Assembly: GCA_934447715.1 (NCBI GenBank) | Contig: CAKSER010000014.1 | Coordinates: forward strand, 1 to 36,243 | Source of the DNA: an uncultured Eubacteriales bacterium | Lineage (GTDB): Bacteria; Bacillota; Clostridia; Oscillospirales; CAG-272 | Direction: 5' to 3' | DNA: 36,243 nt | The notes under the pieces: generated by a model | The model's input: only the letters and a program-made list of their open reading frames with translations | Told to the model about the DNA's origin: nothing | The model's database searches: none | Program-made: the position numbers and the translations under genes | Shown: positions 7,647 through 15,005 of the stretch, in pieces | How the letters are laid out: the number at the start of each line of letters is the position of its first letter | Position numbering within the stretch: position 1 is the stretch's first letter

Positions 7647-8915
7647 TCAATTTCCCACATCCGAGGCAAGCCCGATGAAGATCGGGAGATTTGTACTTGC
7701 ATCAAGGATCATATAGACAAACGGTCTGTCAAGCGTGATATAGTAAGCGCTATCATACATCGGAGCGCCTTCGCATTTATCCGCGATAATCGTAACAGCA
7801 GCCGCCTTTGTTCCGTTTCTGTCAAGCTCAAGGTGAGTAACCTGTCTTACATAATCGATATAAATATTGCCGTTTCCGACACCGAGCCCGGAAAGATCGG
7901 CATCCGAAGAAAATGCGCTCTTCATTCCAAGCCTTTTAAGAGTATCGTTAAGCTTGATATCGGTATCCGATGTGAATTCCGGAATGGCTGCAAACACATT
8001 CTGACTCGACCGGTTATCAAGGGCGTTCATCAGCTTTTCATGATCAAGCGTTTTTATAAAATCCGAAACAGAGATATTTTCATCCGGCAAAATTGCGGCA
8101 AACAGATAATCTCCGCCCTTATACGCCTTTGTAAAGCCCTCTGCGTTGTCAAGCTTTATATAGTTTGTCTCGTGAGAATTTAGAAACTTGACATCCTTTT
8201 TGGTTCCGTCAAGAGCGGTAAATACGCCGTCCTTAATGTCGGGGCCTTCATATTTTTCATCCCATTCGGATTCAAAGCAGACCGTGTTTATAATATACAT
8301 CACGGTTTCCGGATCAATTTCTTTTAAAATATCCTTAAGCATTCCGTCGGTGTTCTTTTCGATCCATCTATTGATATCCTTAACTGTCGAGCTGTCAAAG
8401 GGTGCTGCAAAAATTCCGGCATCATAATAGTTCGATGCGGTTTGCAGGAAATTCTTATTTGCGCTGAAACCGTTTTCGTTAAACCAGACCGAATTTGCGG
8501 TTTTCAGCTTCGATTTGCTTTCTTTTGAAAGGCTTTTTGCGTAGCTGTAAAGATACTCGTTAAGCTCGCCGATTTTGCATCCCAAAAGCTGCTCCATTTC
8601 CTTTAGCGTATCGCCCTTTGCGCCGTTTGCCTCGATTGCAAGCGCGAGCATCAGGGATGTCGGCGAGATCAGGGTGTTTTTGTTATCCTGCTCCTTTACC
8701 GCCTCGGAAAAGACCTTCAGGGCAAAATCAAGCTGTGCCGAACGGAATTTATCGTCTGTTTCTCTGCCGGAAACCGTCTCTTTTTGAATTCCGTCAAGCA
8801 GATCTGCCGCTTTTGTGCTCATGCATCCGCAAAAGGAGGCTGCAAGCACAGAAAAAAGCAGTACAAGCGCCGTCGCTTTAAAAACTATTCCTATCTTTCT
8901 TTTCGTGATTTTCAT
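7647..8915 (-). CDS. Serpin (serine protease inhibitor), lipoprotein
   Basis: A 422-aa serpin, a suicide inhibitor that traps proteases through its reactive-centre loop. The N-terminus has a signal peptide with lipobox-like ASFCGC, so it should be anchored outside the membrane. Serpin landmarks: NTLISPTSLMLALA (helix B region), INRWIEKNTDGMLKDIL, YIINTVCFESEWDEKY, the hinge GTKAAAVT and the C-terminal RPFVYMILDASTNLPIFIG. The hinge keeps small residues at P12-P9, which supports an inhibitory protein. Between the hinge Gly and RPF the loop is about 5 residues longer than in alpha-1-antitrypsin, so P1 cannot be fixed: Glu by counting from the hinge, Tyr or Met by counting from the C-terminal side. 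GGAGG lies 9 nt before the ATG. Confidence 0.93.
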   Translation of the reverse strand: MKITKRKIGIVFKATALVLLFSVLAASFCGCMSTKAADLLDGIQKETVSGRETDDKFRSAQLDFALKVFSEAVKEQDNKNTLISPTSLMLALAIEANGAKGDTLKEMEQLLGCKIGELNEYLYSYAKSLSKESKSKLKTANSVWFNENGFSANKNFLQTASNYYDAGIFAAPFDSSTVKDINRWIEKNTDGMLKDILKEIDPETVMYIINTVCFESEWDEKYEGPDIKDGVFTALDGTKKDVKFLNSHETNYIKLDNAEGFTKAYKGGDYLFAAILPDENISVSDFIKTLDHEKLMNALDNRSSQNVFAAIPEFTSDTDIKLNDTLKRLGMKSAFSSDADLSGLGVGNGNIYIDYVRQVTHLELDRNGTKAAAVTIIADKCEGAPMYDSAYYITLDRPFVYMILDASTNLPIFIGLASDVGN

Positions 8916-8948
8916 AAGGAAATTCCTCCGATTTTTTTGTTATTCGGT

Positions 8949-9263
8949 TTAATCATGCTCCGACTCCGATACTTCTGTGGTATCGCCGTCTTTATCATTT
9001 GAAGGTTTATTCGACGGCTCAGCTATTTCCGGAGCGCCGTCAATAACATTTTCATTTTTGAAAGAGTTTTTTTCATTTTCAGACCCGGATTTGACCGCTC
9101 CGTTTAGGTTAATAAATCCGAAAACGGCATTAAAGGTCAGAAGACAGCAGCACAAAGCCGAGGATATATAAACTGTCATCCTTGCTTTCTTTTTTTTCTT
9201 TTTTATATAGTCATCCCTTCTTTTAAAGAGATCGTCAAGCACTTCCGCTTCAGTTTTTATCAT
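8949..9263 (-). CDS. Putative anti-sigma partner, single-span membrane protein
   Basis: A 104-aa protein with a short basic cytoplasmic N-terminus including six consecutive Lys (about 21-26), one membrane span with three Cys (VYISSALCCCLLTFNAVFGF, about 31-50) and an acidic, low-complexity extracellular tail. Its ATG overlaps the stop of the sigma factor gene (ATGA), which is classic translational coupling for a sigma/anti-sigma pair. No known anti-sigma domain is recognisable: the N-terminal part is only about 30 aa and lacks the zinc HxxxCxxC motif. The role rests on position alone. The serpin follows 33 nt later. Confidence 0.65.
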   Translation of the reverse strand: MIKTEAEVLDDLFKRRDDYIKKKKKKARMTVYISSALCCCLLTFNAVFGFINLNGAVKSGSENEKNSFKNENVIDGAPEIAEPSNKPSNDKDGDTTEVSESEHD

Positions 9264-9814
9264 GCCATATCACCTTCCCAATCGATGATGCTTCGAAGCT
9301 CGTTTTTGGCTCTGAAAAGCAGATTGTCGATCTGCTTCCTGCTCTTTTTCATAATCACCGCCGCATCCTTATACGAAATATCCTCAAAATACACAAGATA
9401 CACCGCCGTCTGCATTTCGGAAGGAAGCTTTTGAATTGCATTATACAACGCTCTTTTTGATTCGCTTTCAAAAAGCTCGCTGTCAGGAGAGGTCTGACTT
9501 TGCATAATCTCTGCCTCTGCCGATTCAAGAGATATTCTCTTTTCTCTTGCTGCCTTTTTCAGATAGTTGCACGAAAGATTTCTTGCTATCGTATAAAGAT
9601 ATGTTTTAAGCGACGTTTTAAAGTTGTATCTGCCTTTATGTATCATCAGCTGAAGCAGTGCGTCCTCCGCAATATCCTCCGCTGCCATCTGATCCTTTAC
9701 AAACCGAAAGACAAAATAGGTCAGATTTTTAAAATGCATCGATACAATGTCGCCGAATGCTTCGTCTTCACCTTCAAGGTAACGGCGGTAGCTACTTTCA
9801 CCGTTATCTGCCAC
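9260..9814 (-). CDS. ECF-type RNA polymerase sigma factor
   Basis: A 184-aa protein of the sigma-70 ECF class with region 2 (about 20-88: FRFVKDQMAAEDIAEDALLQL, then YLYTIARNLSCNYLKK) and region 4 (about 122-178: LPSEMQTAVYLVYFEDISYKDAA, then IDNLLFRAKNEL), joined by an acidic linker and without regions 1 and 3. It should direct RNA polymerase to a small regulon in response to an extracellular signal. The start is GTG at 9814 with GGAGG 6 nt upstream. It is the first gene of a four-gene operon (sigma, membrane protein, serpin, lipoprotein), which suggests it controls serpin output. No confident promoter was identified in the 140 bp upstream. Confidence 0.92.
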   Translation of the reverse strand: MADNGESSYRRYLEGEDEAFGDIVSMHFKNLTYFVFRFVKDQMAAEDIAEDALLQLMIHKGRYNFKTSLKTYLYTIARNLSCNYLKKAAREKRISLESAEAEIMQSQTSPDSELFESESKRALYNAIQKLPSEMQTAVYLVYFEDISYKDAAVIMKKSRKQIDNLLFRAKNELRSIIDWEGDMA

Positions 9815-9901
9815 GTTTAACCTCCGAATTTACATTCTTCACTTATTATTAAACCGAAACCTGAATATTCCTTATTTTTTTTGCAATTTTTTACGACGAC
9901 G

Positions 9902-9927
9902 AACAGGCAGTCCTATGCCTGCCTGTT
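9902..9927. other. Hairpin after the 1057-aa surface protein gene
   Basis: AACAGGCAG (9902-9910) and CTGCCTGTT (9919-9927) form a perfect 9-bp stem with an 8-nt loop. The T-run follows on the plus-strand side only (TTTTAAG). On the minus strand, where the upstream gene ends at 9959, it is followed by CGTCGTCG, so termination of that gene here is doubtful. Confidence 0.55.
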
Positions 9928-9958
9928 TTAAGTCTGTTATTTTGCAATGAAATTCATT

Positions 9959-12900
9959 TTAGAAAATTTTTCTGCCTGTTCTTTTGCCTGTCACTGCAGC
10001 GCCTGCCGTAATGCTTAAGGAAAGCAGTACAAGGCAGAAAGTAAGCTTGCTTTTGTCGTCGGTTCTTGGAGACACCGGCTCGTCCGGCAGCTTGTTTATT
10101 ACGGTATCCGCCTTGGTTATCTCATTTTCCGCCTTAGCATCGGCAAAATATTTATCACAGTCCTCGCAGTACCAATACTCGATATTACCGTCTGCATTCT
10201 TTGTTGCAGCTTTGGCTTCGACATGCTTAAGGCTTGTGTGATTGCCTGCGTCAAGCTCGCCGTATGCCTTACCGCAGATTTCGCAGACCGCCTTATCCTT
10301 ACAGCTTGCCTTACCACCCCTGTGGCTTGAAATCACCTTGCTGCAAAGATCGCAGATATGGTCCTTGTCCGCGTCCTCGTGATCCGAAACAGTCTTTTTG
10401 CAGTAGTCGCAAAGATGATCTCTGTCGGCATCCTCGCACGCGCTCATCACCTTACCGCAGGTGTCACAGATGTGATCTGTATTATCGTCTGCGTGAGGCT
10501 GCACATCGAAAATTTCCTTACAGCGCAAGCACTCCTTGCTGTGATCGGTATCGGTTATAACATAGTCCGCACCGATTTCGTGCCCGAGTGCCGGGATAAG
10601 TACGCCGCACTCTGTACAGGTCGCCGAAGCCGTGCAGGTCGGCTGTGCACCTTTGTGATTTGTGTGGGTACATGCCGTCCACGCAGCGACAAGGGTCATG
10701 TTTTCTGTAACTGTGTCTGTTTCGTGCTCCCACTTCGTATCGCCTTTATACCAGCCGGAAAAGAAGAAACCGATCCTTGAAGCAGGCTCGATTCTGTCTG
10801 AAATTCTGCTTCCGTCGATGAAATATCTCTCGGCATCGTCAAGCGTACCGCCTGCCGCATCGAAGGTAACCTTGAAATACTTTTTATTTGTCGGATTCGG
10901 TTCATTTCCGACAATGCCAAGCTCGCTGCTCGCATCGGAGAATTTTGCGTTAATACTGTTATTACGTATCAGCTCGTTATATGTTGCATTGCCGAGCTCG
11001 ACAGCAGCAGAATCCCCGTCAGATGCCGGGTAATTAACTATCACCTCGCCGTTGAATGTACCGCCTTCGATTCTGCCATTGCTTACTATAACCGCACTGT
11101 TGAATATACCGCCGCTTATAATTCCGCCGCCGATACTTTCGTCGCCGACTGTCACATCTCCGTAAAATATGCCATACTCAATCCTGCCTGCGTTGATCAC
11201 AGCCTGCCTGAACTCGGTGACTGCTTCCGAACCGTCCTCAGTTTTAATTATACCGTTGTAATCCTCGCTGCAGTCGACCACAACCGTGCCGTCTATTTCA
11301 CCGCCGTCGGCATTCATCCTGTCACGCAGATACAGAGCGCTGCCGTTAGGCGCCGTGCATTCCGAAACAGAGCCGCCGGTCATCGTAAATGTGCCTTTTT
11401 CATAAACGCATACAGCGCCGCCGTCATAGCCTGACGTGCAGTCCTTGATCAATCCGGACTTGAAGATGAACGTGCCGTTATCAACGCACACGCCGCCGCC
11501 GTCGTTTTTTGCCGTGCAGTTTCTTATTACACCGCCGTCAAGAATGAATGTGCCGCTGCCGTCAATATAAGCTCCGCCGCCGCGGCTGACAGCGCTGCCT
11601 ATGATGCTGCCTCCGGTCATCGTAAAGGTGCTGTTTCTGCCGACAAATATTGACCCACCGATATCAGGTACACAGCCGACGATGCTTCCGGCTTCCATTT
11701 TGACCGTGCTGCCGCCGGTAGCGCTTATACCGCCGCCGAACATAGGGCTGCCGCCGCCATAAATAATACCGCCGCTTACCGTTTCGGTACCGTTTTCTTC
11801 ATCAAGCTTCCACAGTCCGTTTTGCTGTATGGTAAACCTGTGCTCTGCGTCCGGTCTGCTGTCGATGATAGTCAGCCTGCTTTTATACACCAAGAGAACC
11901 TGAATGCCGTCTGAACCGAATTCCTTTACGCTAAGGATATAGCCGTTAAGATCGAGGGTAAGCTCGCGGTCATACTGAATTCGAGCGACAGAGTCGAGTG
12001 TAATATTATCCGCAAGCCTTATCTTTAAAACACTGCTGTCCTTAATTGCATCCTTAAGCTCCTGCTCGCTTTTAACGTTTCCTGTCCACTTCGCCTCAAG
12101 CGTAATGTCGACGGTCACAGGCTCCGAAAAGTCATATTCGGCACCGTCGTTATACCATCCGATAAAATCATAGCCGTCTTTTGCCGGATCATCCGGCTTG
12201 ACTGCTTTTTTGCCGCTTTTTAAAACCTGTTTTGCATACTCGCTGTCCCCGTTTTTGTATGTAACGGTTATACCGGAAATATTGCAGCTTTCATTTCCGA
12301 GCAAAATTTCGCCGTAATAGATTCCGTGTTCAACCGAGCTGTTATAAAAGACCCGGATTTCCCCATTAAATCCGGTAACACCGGTCAGGTCGTCCTTACA
12401 GGTAATTTTGCTGCCGTCTTCAATGACTACAAGCCCACTAACCTCACCGCCGTTTGCGTTCATAACGGCATTCGGACCTATAATTGCAGCACCGTCATCG
12501 ACAGAATTTGCAGAGTTTTCCCTGATGCAGCCGCCGGTCATTGTAAATGTGCTGTTTGAAACATACAAAGCTCCGGCACCGCTCGAATAGCAGCCGATAA
12601 TCATACCGGCGTTCATGGTGAACGCGCCTTTTTCCCTTACCTCAATAGCACCGGCGCCTCCCTGGCAGCCGACAATGCTGCCGCCGTCAATTTTAAGCGA
12701 GCCGCCGTCGATATATATACCAAGATTGGTAATAATTCCGCCATTAATAACCCTGTCACCGTTTTCCTCGTCCAGAATAAGCAGGTTTGTGCCGTAATAG
12801 TTGTAAAAGCGGTGCTCGGCCGAAGGATTGCTGTCTTTAAGTGTCAGATCGCCGGTTACATTCATGCTTACAAACGGTTTTGCCTCATTGAAATATCGAA

Positions 12901-13132
12901 GCACATGACCGTTAAGATCAAGCGTCACAGCACGGTCAACAGTCGGGATTATATCAATTATAATGTCCGCCGTCAGCCGTACAGTATCGATTTTACTGTC
13001 TGCCAGCGCATCTATAAATTCCTGCGCCGTTGCTGCATTTTTGACCGTCTCGCTCTCGGCAAATACGCCTGTCGAAACAAGACAGAAAAGCAGGCATAAA
13101 ACAAACAGAATTCCAAATATTCGTTTTTTCAT
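9959..13132 (-). CDS. Large secreted beta-helix / InlB-repeat surface protein
   Basis: A 1057-aa exported protein with an N-terminal signal peptide ending at VFAES. Two long stretches (about 90-290 and 420-740) are right-handed beta-helix repeats rich in FTMTGG, GGAVCVYEKGTF and similar rungs. Each is followed by an InlB/Listeria-Bacteroides repeat (ending ITLEAKW and MTLVAAW). Then comes a cysteine-rich part with three tandem units of the type EDADKDHICDLCSK (CxxC preceded by acidic residues and DH), and further CxxC pairs. The C-terminus has SPRTDDK (1021-1027), a hydrophobic span and a basic tail (GKRTGRKIF), resembling a variant sorting signal rather than LPXTG. GGAGG lies 8 nt before the ATG. 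Probably a wall-attached adhesin or binding protein; the ligand is unknown. Confidence 0.87.
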   Translation of the reverse strand: MKKRIFGILFVLCLLFCLVSTGVFAESETVKNAATAQEFIDALADSKIDTVRLTADIIIDIIPTVDRAVTLDLNGHVLRYFNEAKPFVSMNVTGDLTLKDSNPSAEHRFYNYYGTNLLILDEENGDRVINGGIITNLGIYIDGGSLKIDGGSIVGCQGGAGAIEVREKGAFTMNAGMIIGCYSSGAGALYVSNSTFTMTGGCIRENSANSVDDGAAIIGPNAVMNANGGEVSGLVVIEDGSKITCKDDLTGVTGFNGEIRVFYNSSVEHGIYYGEILLGNESCNISGITVTYKNGDSEYAKQVLKSGKKAVKPDDPAKDGYDFIGWYNDGAEYDFSEPVTVDITLEAKWTGNVKSEQELKDAIKDSSVLKIRLADNITLDSVARIQYDRELTLDLNGYILSVKEFGSDGIQVLLVYKSRLTIIDSRPDAEHRFTIQQNGLWKLDEENGTETVSGGIIYGGGSPMFGGGISATGGSTVKMEAGSIVGCVPDIGGSIFVGRNSTFTMTGGSIIGSAVSRGGGAYIDGSGTFILDGGVIRNCTAKNDGGGVCVDNGTFIFKSGLIKDCTSGYDGGAVCVYEKGTFTMTGGSVSECTAPNGSALYLRDRMNADGGEIDGTVVVDCSEDYNGIIKTEDGSEAVTEFRQAVINAGRIEYGIFYGDVTVGDESIGGGIISGGIFNSAVIVSNGRIEGGTFNGEVIVNYPASDGDSAAVELGNATYNELIRNNSINAKFSDASSELGIVGNEPNPTNKKYFKVTFDAAGGTLDDAERYFIDGSRISDRIEPASRIGFFFSGWYKGDTKWEHETDTVTENMTLVAAWTACTHTNHKGAQPTCTASATCTECGVLIPALGHEIGADYVITDTDHSKECLRCKEIFDVQPHADDNTDHICDTCGKVMSACEDADRDHLCDYCKKTVSDHEDADKDHICDLCSKVISSHRGGKASCKDKAVCEICGKAYGELDAGNHTSLKHVEAKAATKNADGNIEYWYCEDCDKYFADAKAENEITKADTVINKLPDEPVSPRTDDKSKLTFCLVLLSLSITAGAAVTGKRTGRKIF

Positions 13133-13274
13133 TTTCCGTTACCTCCGTTTAAGAATTGTGAGCGGTATTTATCTAAACAGGTTAATCTGAGATCATCCGA
13201 TACGAAATTTCCTCTGTAAAGCGCATAGCGTCCGACCGTAGCTTTTTAATAATGCTGCGCTGTTGTCTTTATAT

Positions 13275-13302
13275 CTCTGATCTGTTTTCTCTGATCTGTT
13301 TT
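13275..13302. repeat. 14-bp tandem duplication in the surface-gene leader
   Basis: CTCTGATCTGTTTT occurs twice head to tail (13275-13288 and 13289-13302) and CTCT starts a third copy. It lies in the roughly 190-nt leader between the promoter and the 1057-aa gene. The rest of the 13133-13450 gap holds this gene's ribosome binding site and promoter and the preceding relic's terminator. Confidence 0.85.
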
Positions 13303-13326
13303 CTCTTTACTGACTGATCATTTAGT

Positions 13327-13355
13327 ATTATAGCACAAATATTACATTTATTCAA
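13327..13355 (-). promoter_or_regulatory. Sigma-A promoter of the 1057-aa surface protein
   Basis: On the minus strand TTGAAT (13355-13350), a 17-bp spacer and TATAAT (13332-13327). Transcription should start near 13320, leaving a leader of about 190 nt. Confidence 0.85.
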
Positions 13356-13377
13356 CCCCTTTACGGCGTTTTAGATG

Positions 13378-13408
13378 AAAAAGGACAGCCGAAAATCAGC
13401 TGCCCTTT
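13378..13408 (-). terminator. Terminator after the surface-protein relic
   Basis: On the minus strand AAAGGGCAGC (13408-13399) pairs with GCTGTCCTTT (13389-13380), one G-T pair, 9-nt loop, followed by a T-run (complement of 13378-13382). It ends the receiver-like gene and surface-relic transcription unit. Confidence 0.88.
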
Positions 13409-13450
13409 AATCTGTTATTAACTGTTTTTAAGTTCTGATATTTTGCTCCG

Positions 13451-14424
13451 TCACCTACCAAAATTCTCTTTTTTTCTTTTACTGCCCCGATATGATTTAA
13501 AGATTGCAGCGCCGGTACCGGCAAACAGGAGAGCGGTCAGGATTGAAAGAGAGGCTGTATCGGCGGTCTTCGGGGAGTCGTTGTTCTTCTTTTCCTCATC
13601 GTCGATTAGCTCGTTCATCCTTCTTGTAAGAGAGTCAAGCTTGTTTTTGACGCTGTTACCAACTGTAACTGTCGTCGGTGACGACAACATTTTCCATCAC
13701 ATTCTGCGCAAGCGTTCGCATATCGCCTGCCGGTGCGGCGGCGTCAATCGCTTTTTGCAGAAGGGTATACTTATTGCCATCGCACTCTGTCACAAGCACC
13801 TCGCCGCATTCACACGCGAGCCATGTGTAACCGAGTGAGTCGGTTTCATCAAATAAGGAATGTCTCGCCGTCTTGTTGGTTACCTCGCCGCACTTGACAC
13901 AACTGACCTCGCGGGTCAGTCCGTCGTCGTTGGGCGTGAACGTAAGGGAGTGGCGCTCGGTAGCATAATCCATACCGCAGGCACAGCAACTATGATGCGT
14001 GTTTGTAGTTCCTTGATGCCGCGCCGGACTGTGCGCCCGCGGCAGCCTTGACCGTTACGGTGCCGCAGCAGATGTTGATTATAAAATTGTCATCGGCATC
14101 ATCATTGTTGGGCAGACCAATTGCAACCGGTTTATTCTTTTCGGCACTCGGCACGCTCGAAGCGTTGATAATACCGCCGTAAGTCTCCCTGTTTTCGGCG
14201 GTGTTTACCACGGTCAAGTGGGCGTTTGTACCCTTTTCTCGGTAAGCTTCTTTGCCGCGTCACCCCCCCTGAATGGCGGCGTACTCGGTCTCCGTTTTGT
14301 CTACGGTGACAGACGCCTGATTGCCGTCCGCCGCAAATACAGACAGAGGCAGCATCGAAAGCACCATCATGACAGTAAGCAGCACGGAAAGTATCCGCTT
14401 ATCGAGTGTGATTTTTTCGTTCAT
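13451..14424 (-). pseudogene. Frameshifted cell-surface protein relic
   Basis: Pieces of one secreted protein lie in order in different frames. Piece 1 (from ATG 14424, AAGGAG 8 nt upstream) encodes a signal peptide ending SVFAAD and stops after 54 codons at TGA 14262-14260, right after seven consecutive G (minus strand; 14269-14263). Piece 2 resumes by 14217 (TVVNTAENRETYGGII) to 13990. Piece 3, shifted by one frame, covers about 14010-13656 with CxxC and CxC pairs (SCCACG, SCVKCGE, LACECGE). Piece 4, shifted again, ends at 13451 with NNDSPKTADTASL, a hydrophobic span and RGSKRKK. Joined, they would make a protein of about 320 aa with a putative sorting signal. Either a decaying gene or sequencing indels; the poly-G tract could also be phase-variable. 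Confidence 0.75.
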
Positions 14425-14453
14425 CTCGTTACTCCTTTACACGTTTTGCATTT

Positions 14454-14807
14454 TTACATGCATTTTGCAATTGCAGCAGACAGAATCTGCGCAGATACCG
14501 GCTTTTTATGAAAATACGCACAGCCCAGCCTGAACGACTGCGCGCCGAATCCGTTGTCGTCGGAAAACCAGAGCACCGGGACATCTTTGCAAACGCTTTT
14601 GGCGGCGATGACGCCCTCCATACCGTCCGCGCCGTCCATCGCAATCACGATGCAGTCCGGCGGGCTTTCCTTTATGCCCGAAATAAAGCTGTCATAATCG
14701 AAACAGCCTGCTGCCTGAATCCTTCGGTAGCAGCACTCGGGAAGCGCAGAAAGAGAATGCATAAGCTCGTCCCTGTCCGACTTCGTTCCGTATATGATCA
14801 ATCTCAT
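14454..14807 (-). CDS. Orphan receiver-like (CheY-fold) protein
   Basis: A 117-aa stand-alone protein resembling a response-regulator receiver domain without output domain. Features matching the fold: strand RLIIYG at the start, DCIVIAMDGADGMEG with Asp58 where the phosphorylated Asp sits, VLWFSDD with Ser82 in the Thr/Ser position, and YFHKKPVS with Lys102-Pro103. The acidic pair normally after strand 1 is absent (YGTKSD), so magnesium-dependent phosphorylation may be lost or altered. The ATG at 14807 has AAGGAGGTG 5 nt upstream and is preferred to the start 7 codons earlier. It is 29 nt upstream of the surface-protein relic, in one unit with it. No histidine kinase is nearby. Confidence 0.65.
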   Translation of the reverse strand: MRLIIYGTKSDRDELMHSLSALPECCYRRIQAAGCFDYDSFISGIKESPPDCIVIAMDGADGMEGVIAAKSVCKDVPVLWFSDDNGFGAQSFRLGCAYFHKKPVSAQILSAAIAKCM

Positions 14808-14842
14808 ATGACACCTCCTTTTAAGCATAGCTATACATGTTT

Positions 14843-14871
14843 ATGATAACAGACAACTCGGCCTTTTTCAA
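14843..14871 (-). promoter_or_regulatory. Promoter of the receiver-like gene
   Basis: On the minus strand TTGAAA (14871-14866), a 17-bp spacer and TATCAT (14848-14843). Transcription should start near 14836, about 30 nt before the start codon. Direct repeats lie immediately upstream. Confidence 0.7.
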
Positions 14872-14880
14872 TCGGTTTTG

Positions 14881-14910
14881 CACAAACGGTCAAAAAACGG
14901 CACAAACGGC
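14881..14910 (-). promoter_or_regulatory. LytTR-like direct repeats upstream of -35
   Basis: On the minus strand GCCGTTTGTG (14910-14901) and ACCGTTTGTG (14890-14881) are direct repeats with a 20-bp period, ending 9 bp before the -35 box. The second copy fits the consensus of AgrA/LytTR regulators, (T/A)(A/C)(C/A)GTTN(A/G)(T/C)G, at every position; the first differs only at position 1. Those regulators use two such sites about two helical turns apart just upstream of -35. No LytTR gene is in the window, so the binder is inferred. Confidence 0.5.
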
Positions 14911-14944
14911 AGTTTAGGCAAAAACCTGAGATTGCTCAAACGCA

Positions 14945-14984
14945 ATAAAACGACAAAACACCTGCGCTCACAAGAACGCAGGTG
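14945..14984 (-). terminator. Terminator of the 230-aa lipoprotein gene
   Basis: CACCTGCG (14959-14966) and CGCAGGTG (14977-14984) form a perfect 8-bp stem with a 10-nt loop. On the minus strand it is followed by TTTTGTCGTTTTAT. It lies about 20 bp after the lipoprotein stop. Confidence 0.85.
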
Positions 14985-15005
14985 CTCTTTTATAGCATAT
15001 TGCTT

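Noticed and set aside
9815..9900. ECF-type autoregulatory promoter before the sigma gene
   Set aside because: GGAATATT and GGTTTCGG are present on the minus strand, but no -35/-10 pair at proper spacing could be supported.
9902..9927. Hairpin as terminator of the 1057-aa gene
   Set aside because: The T-run lies on the plus-strand side, not after the stem on the minus strand where it would be needed.
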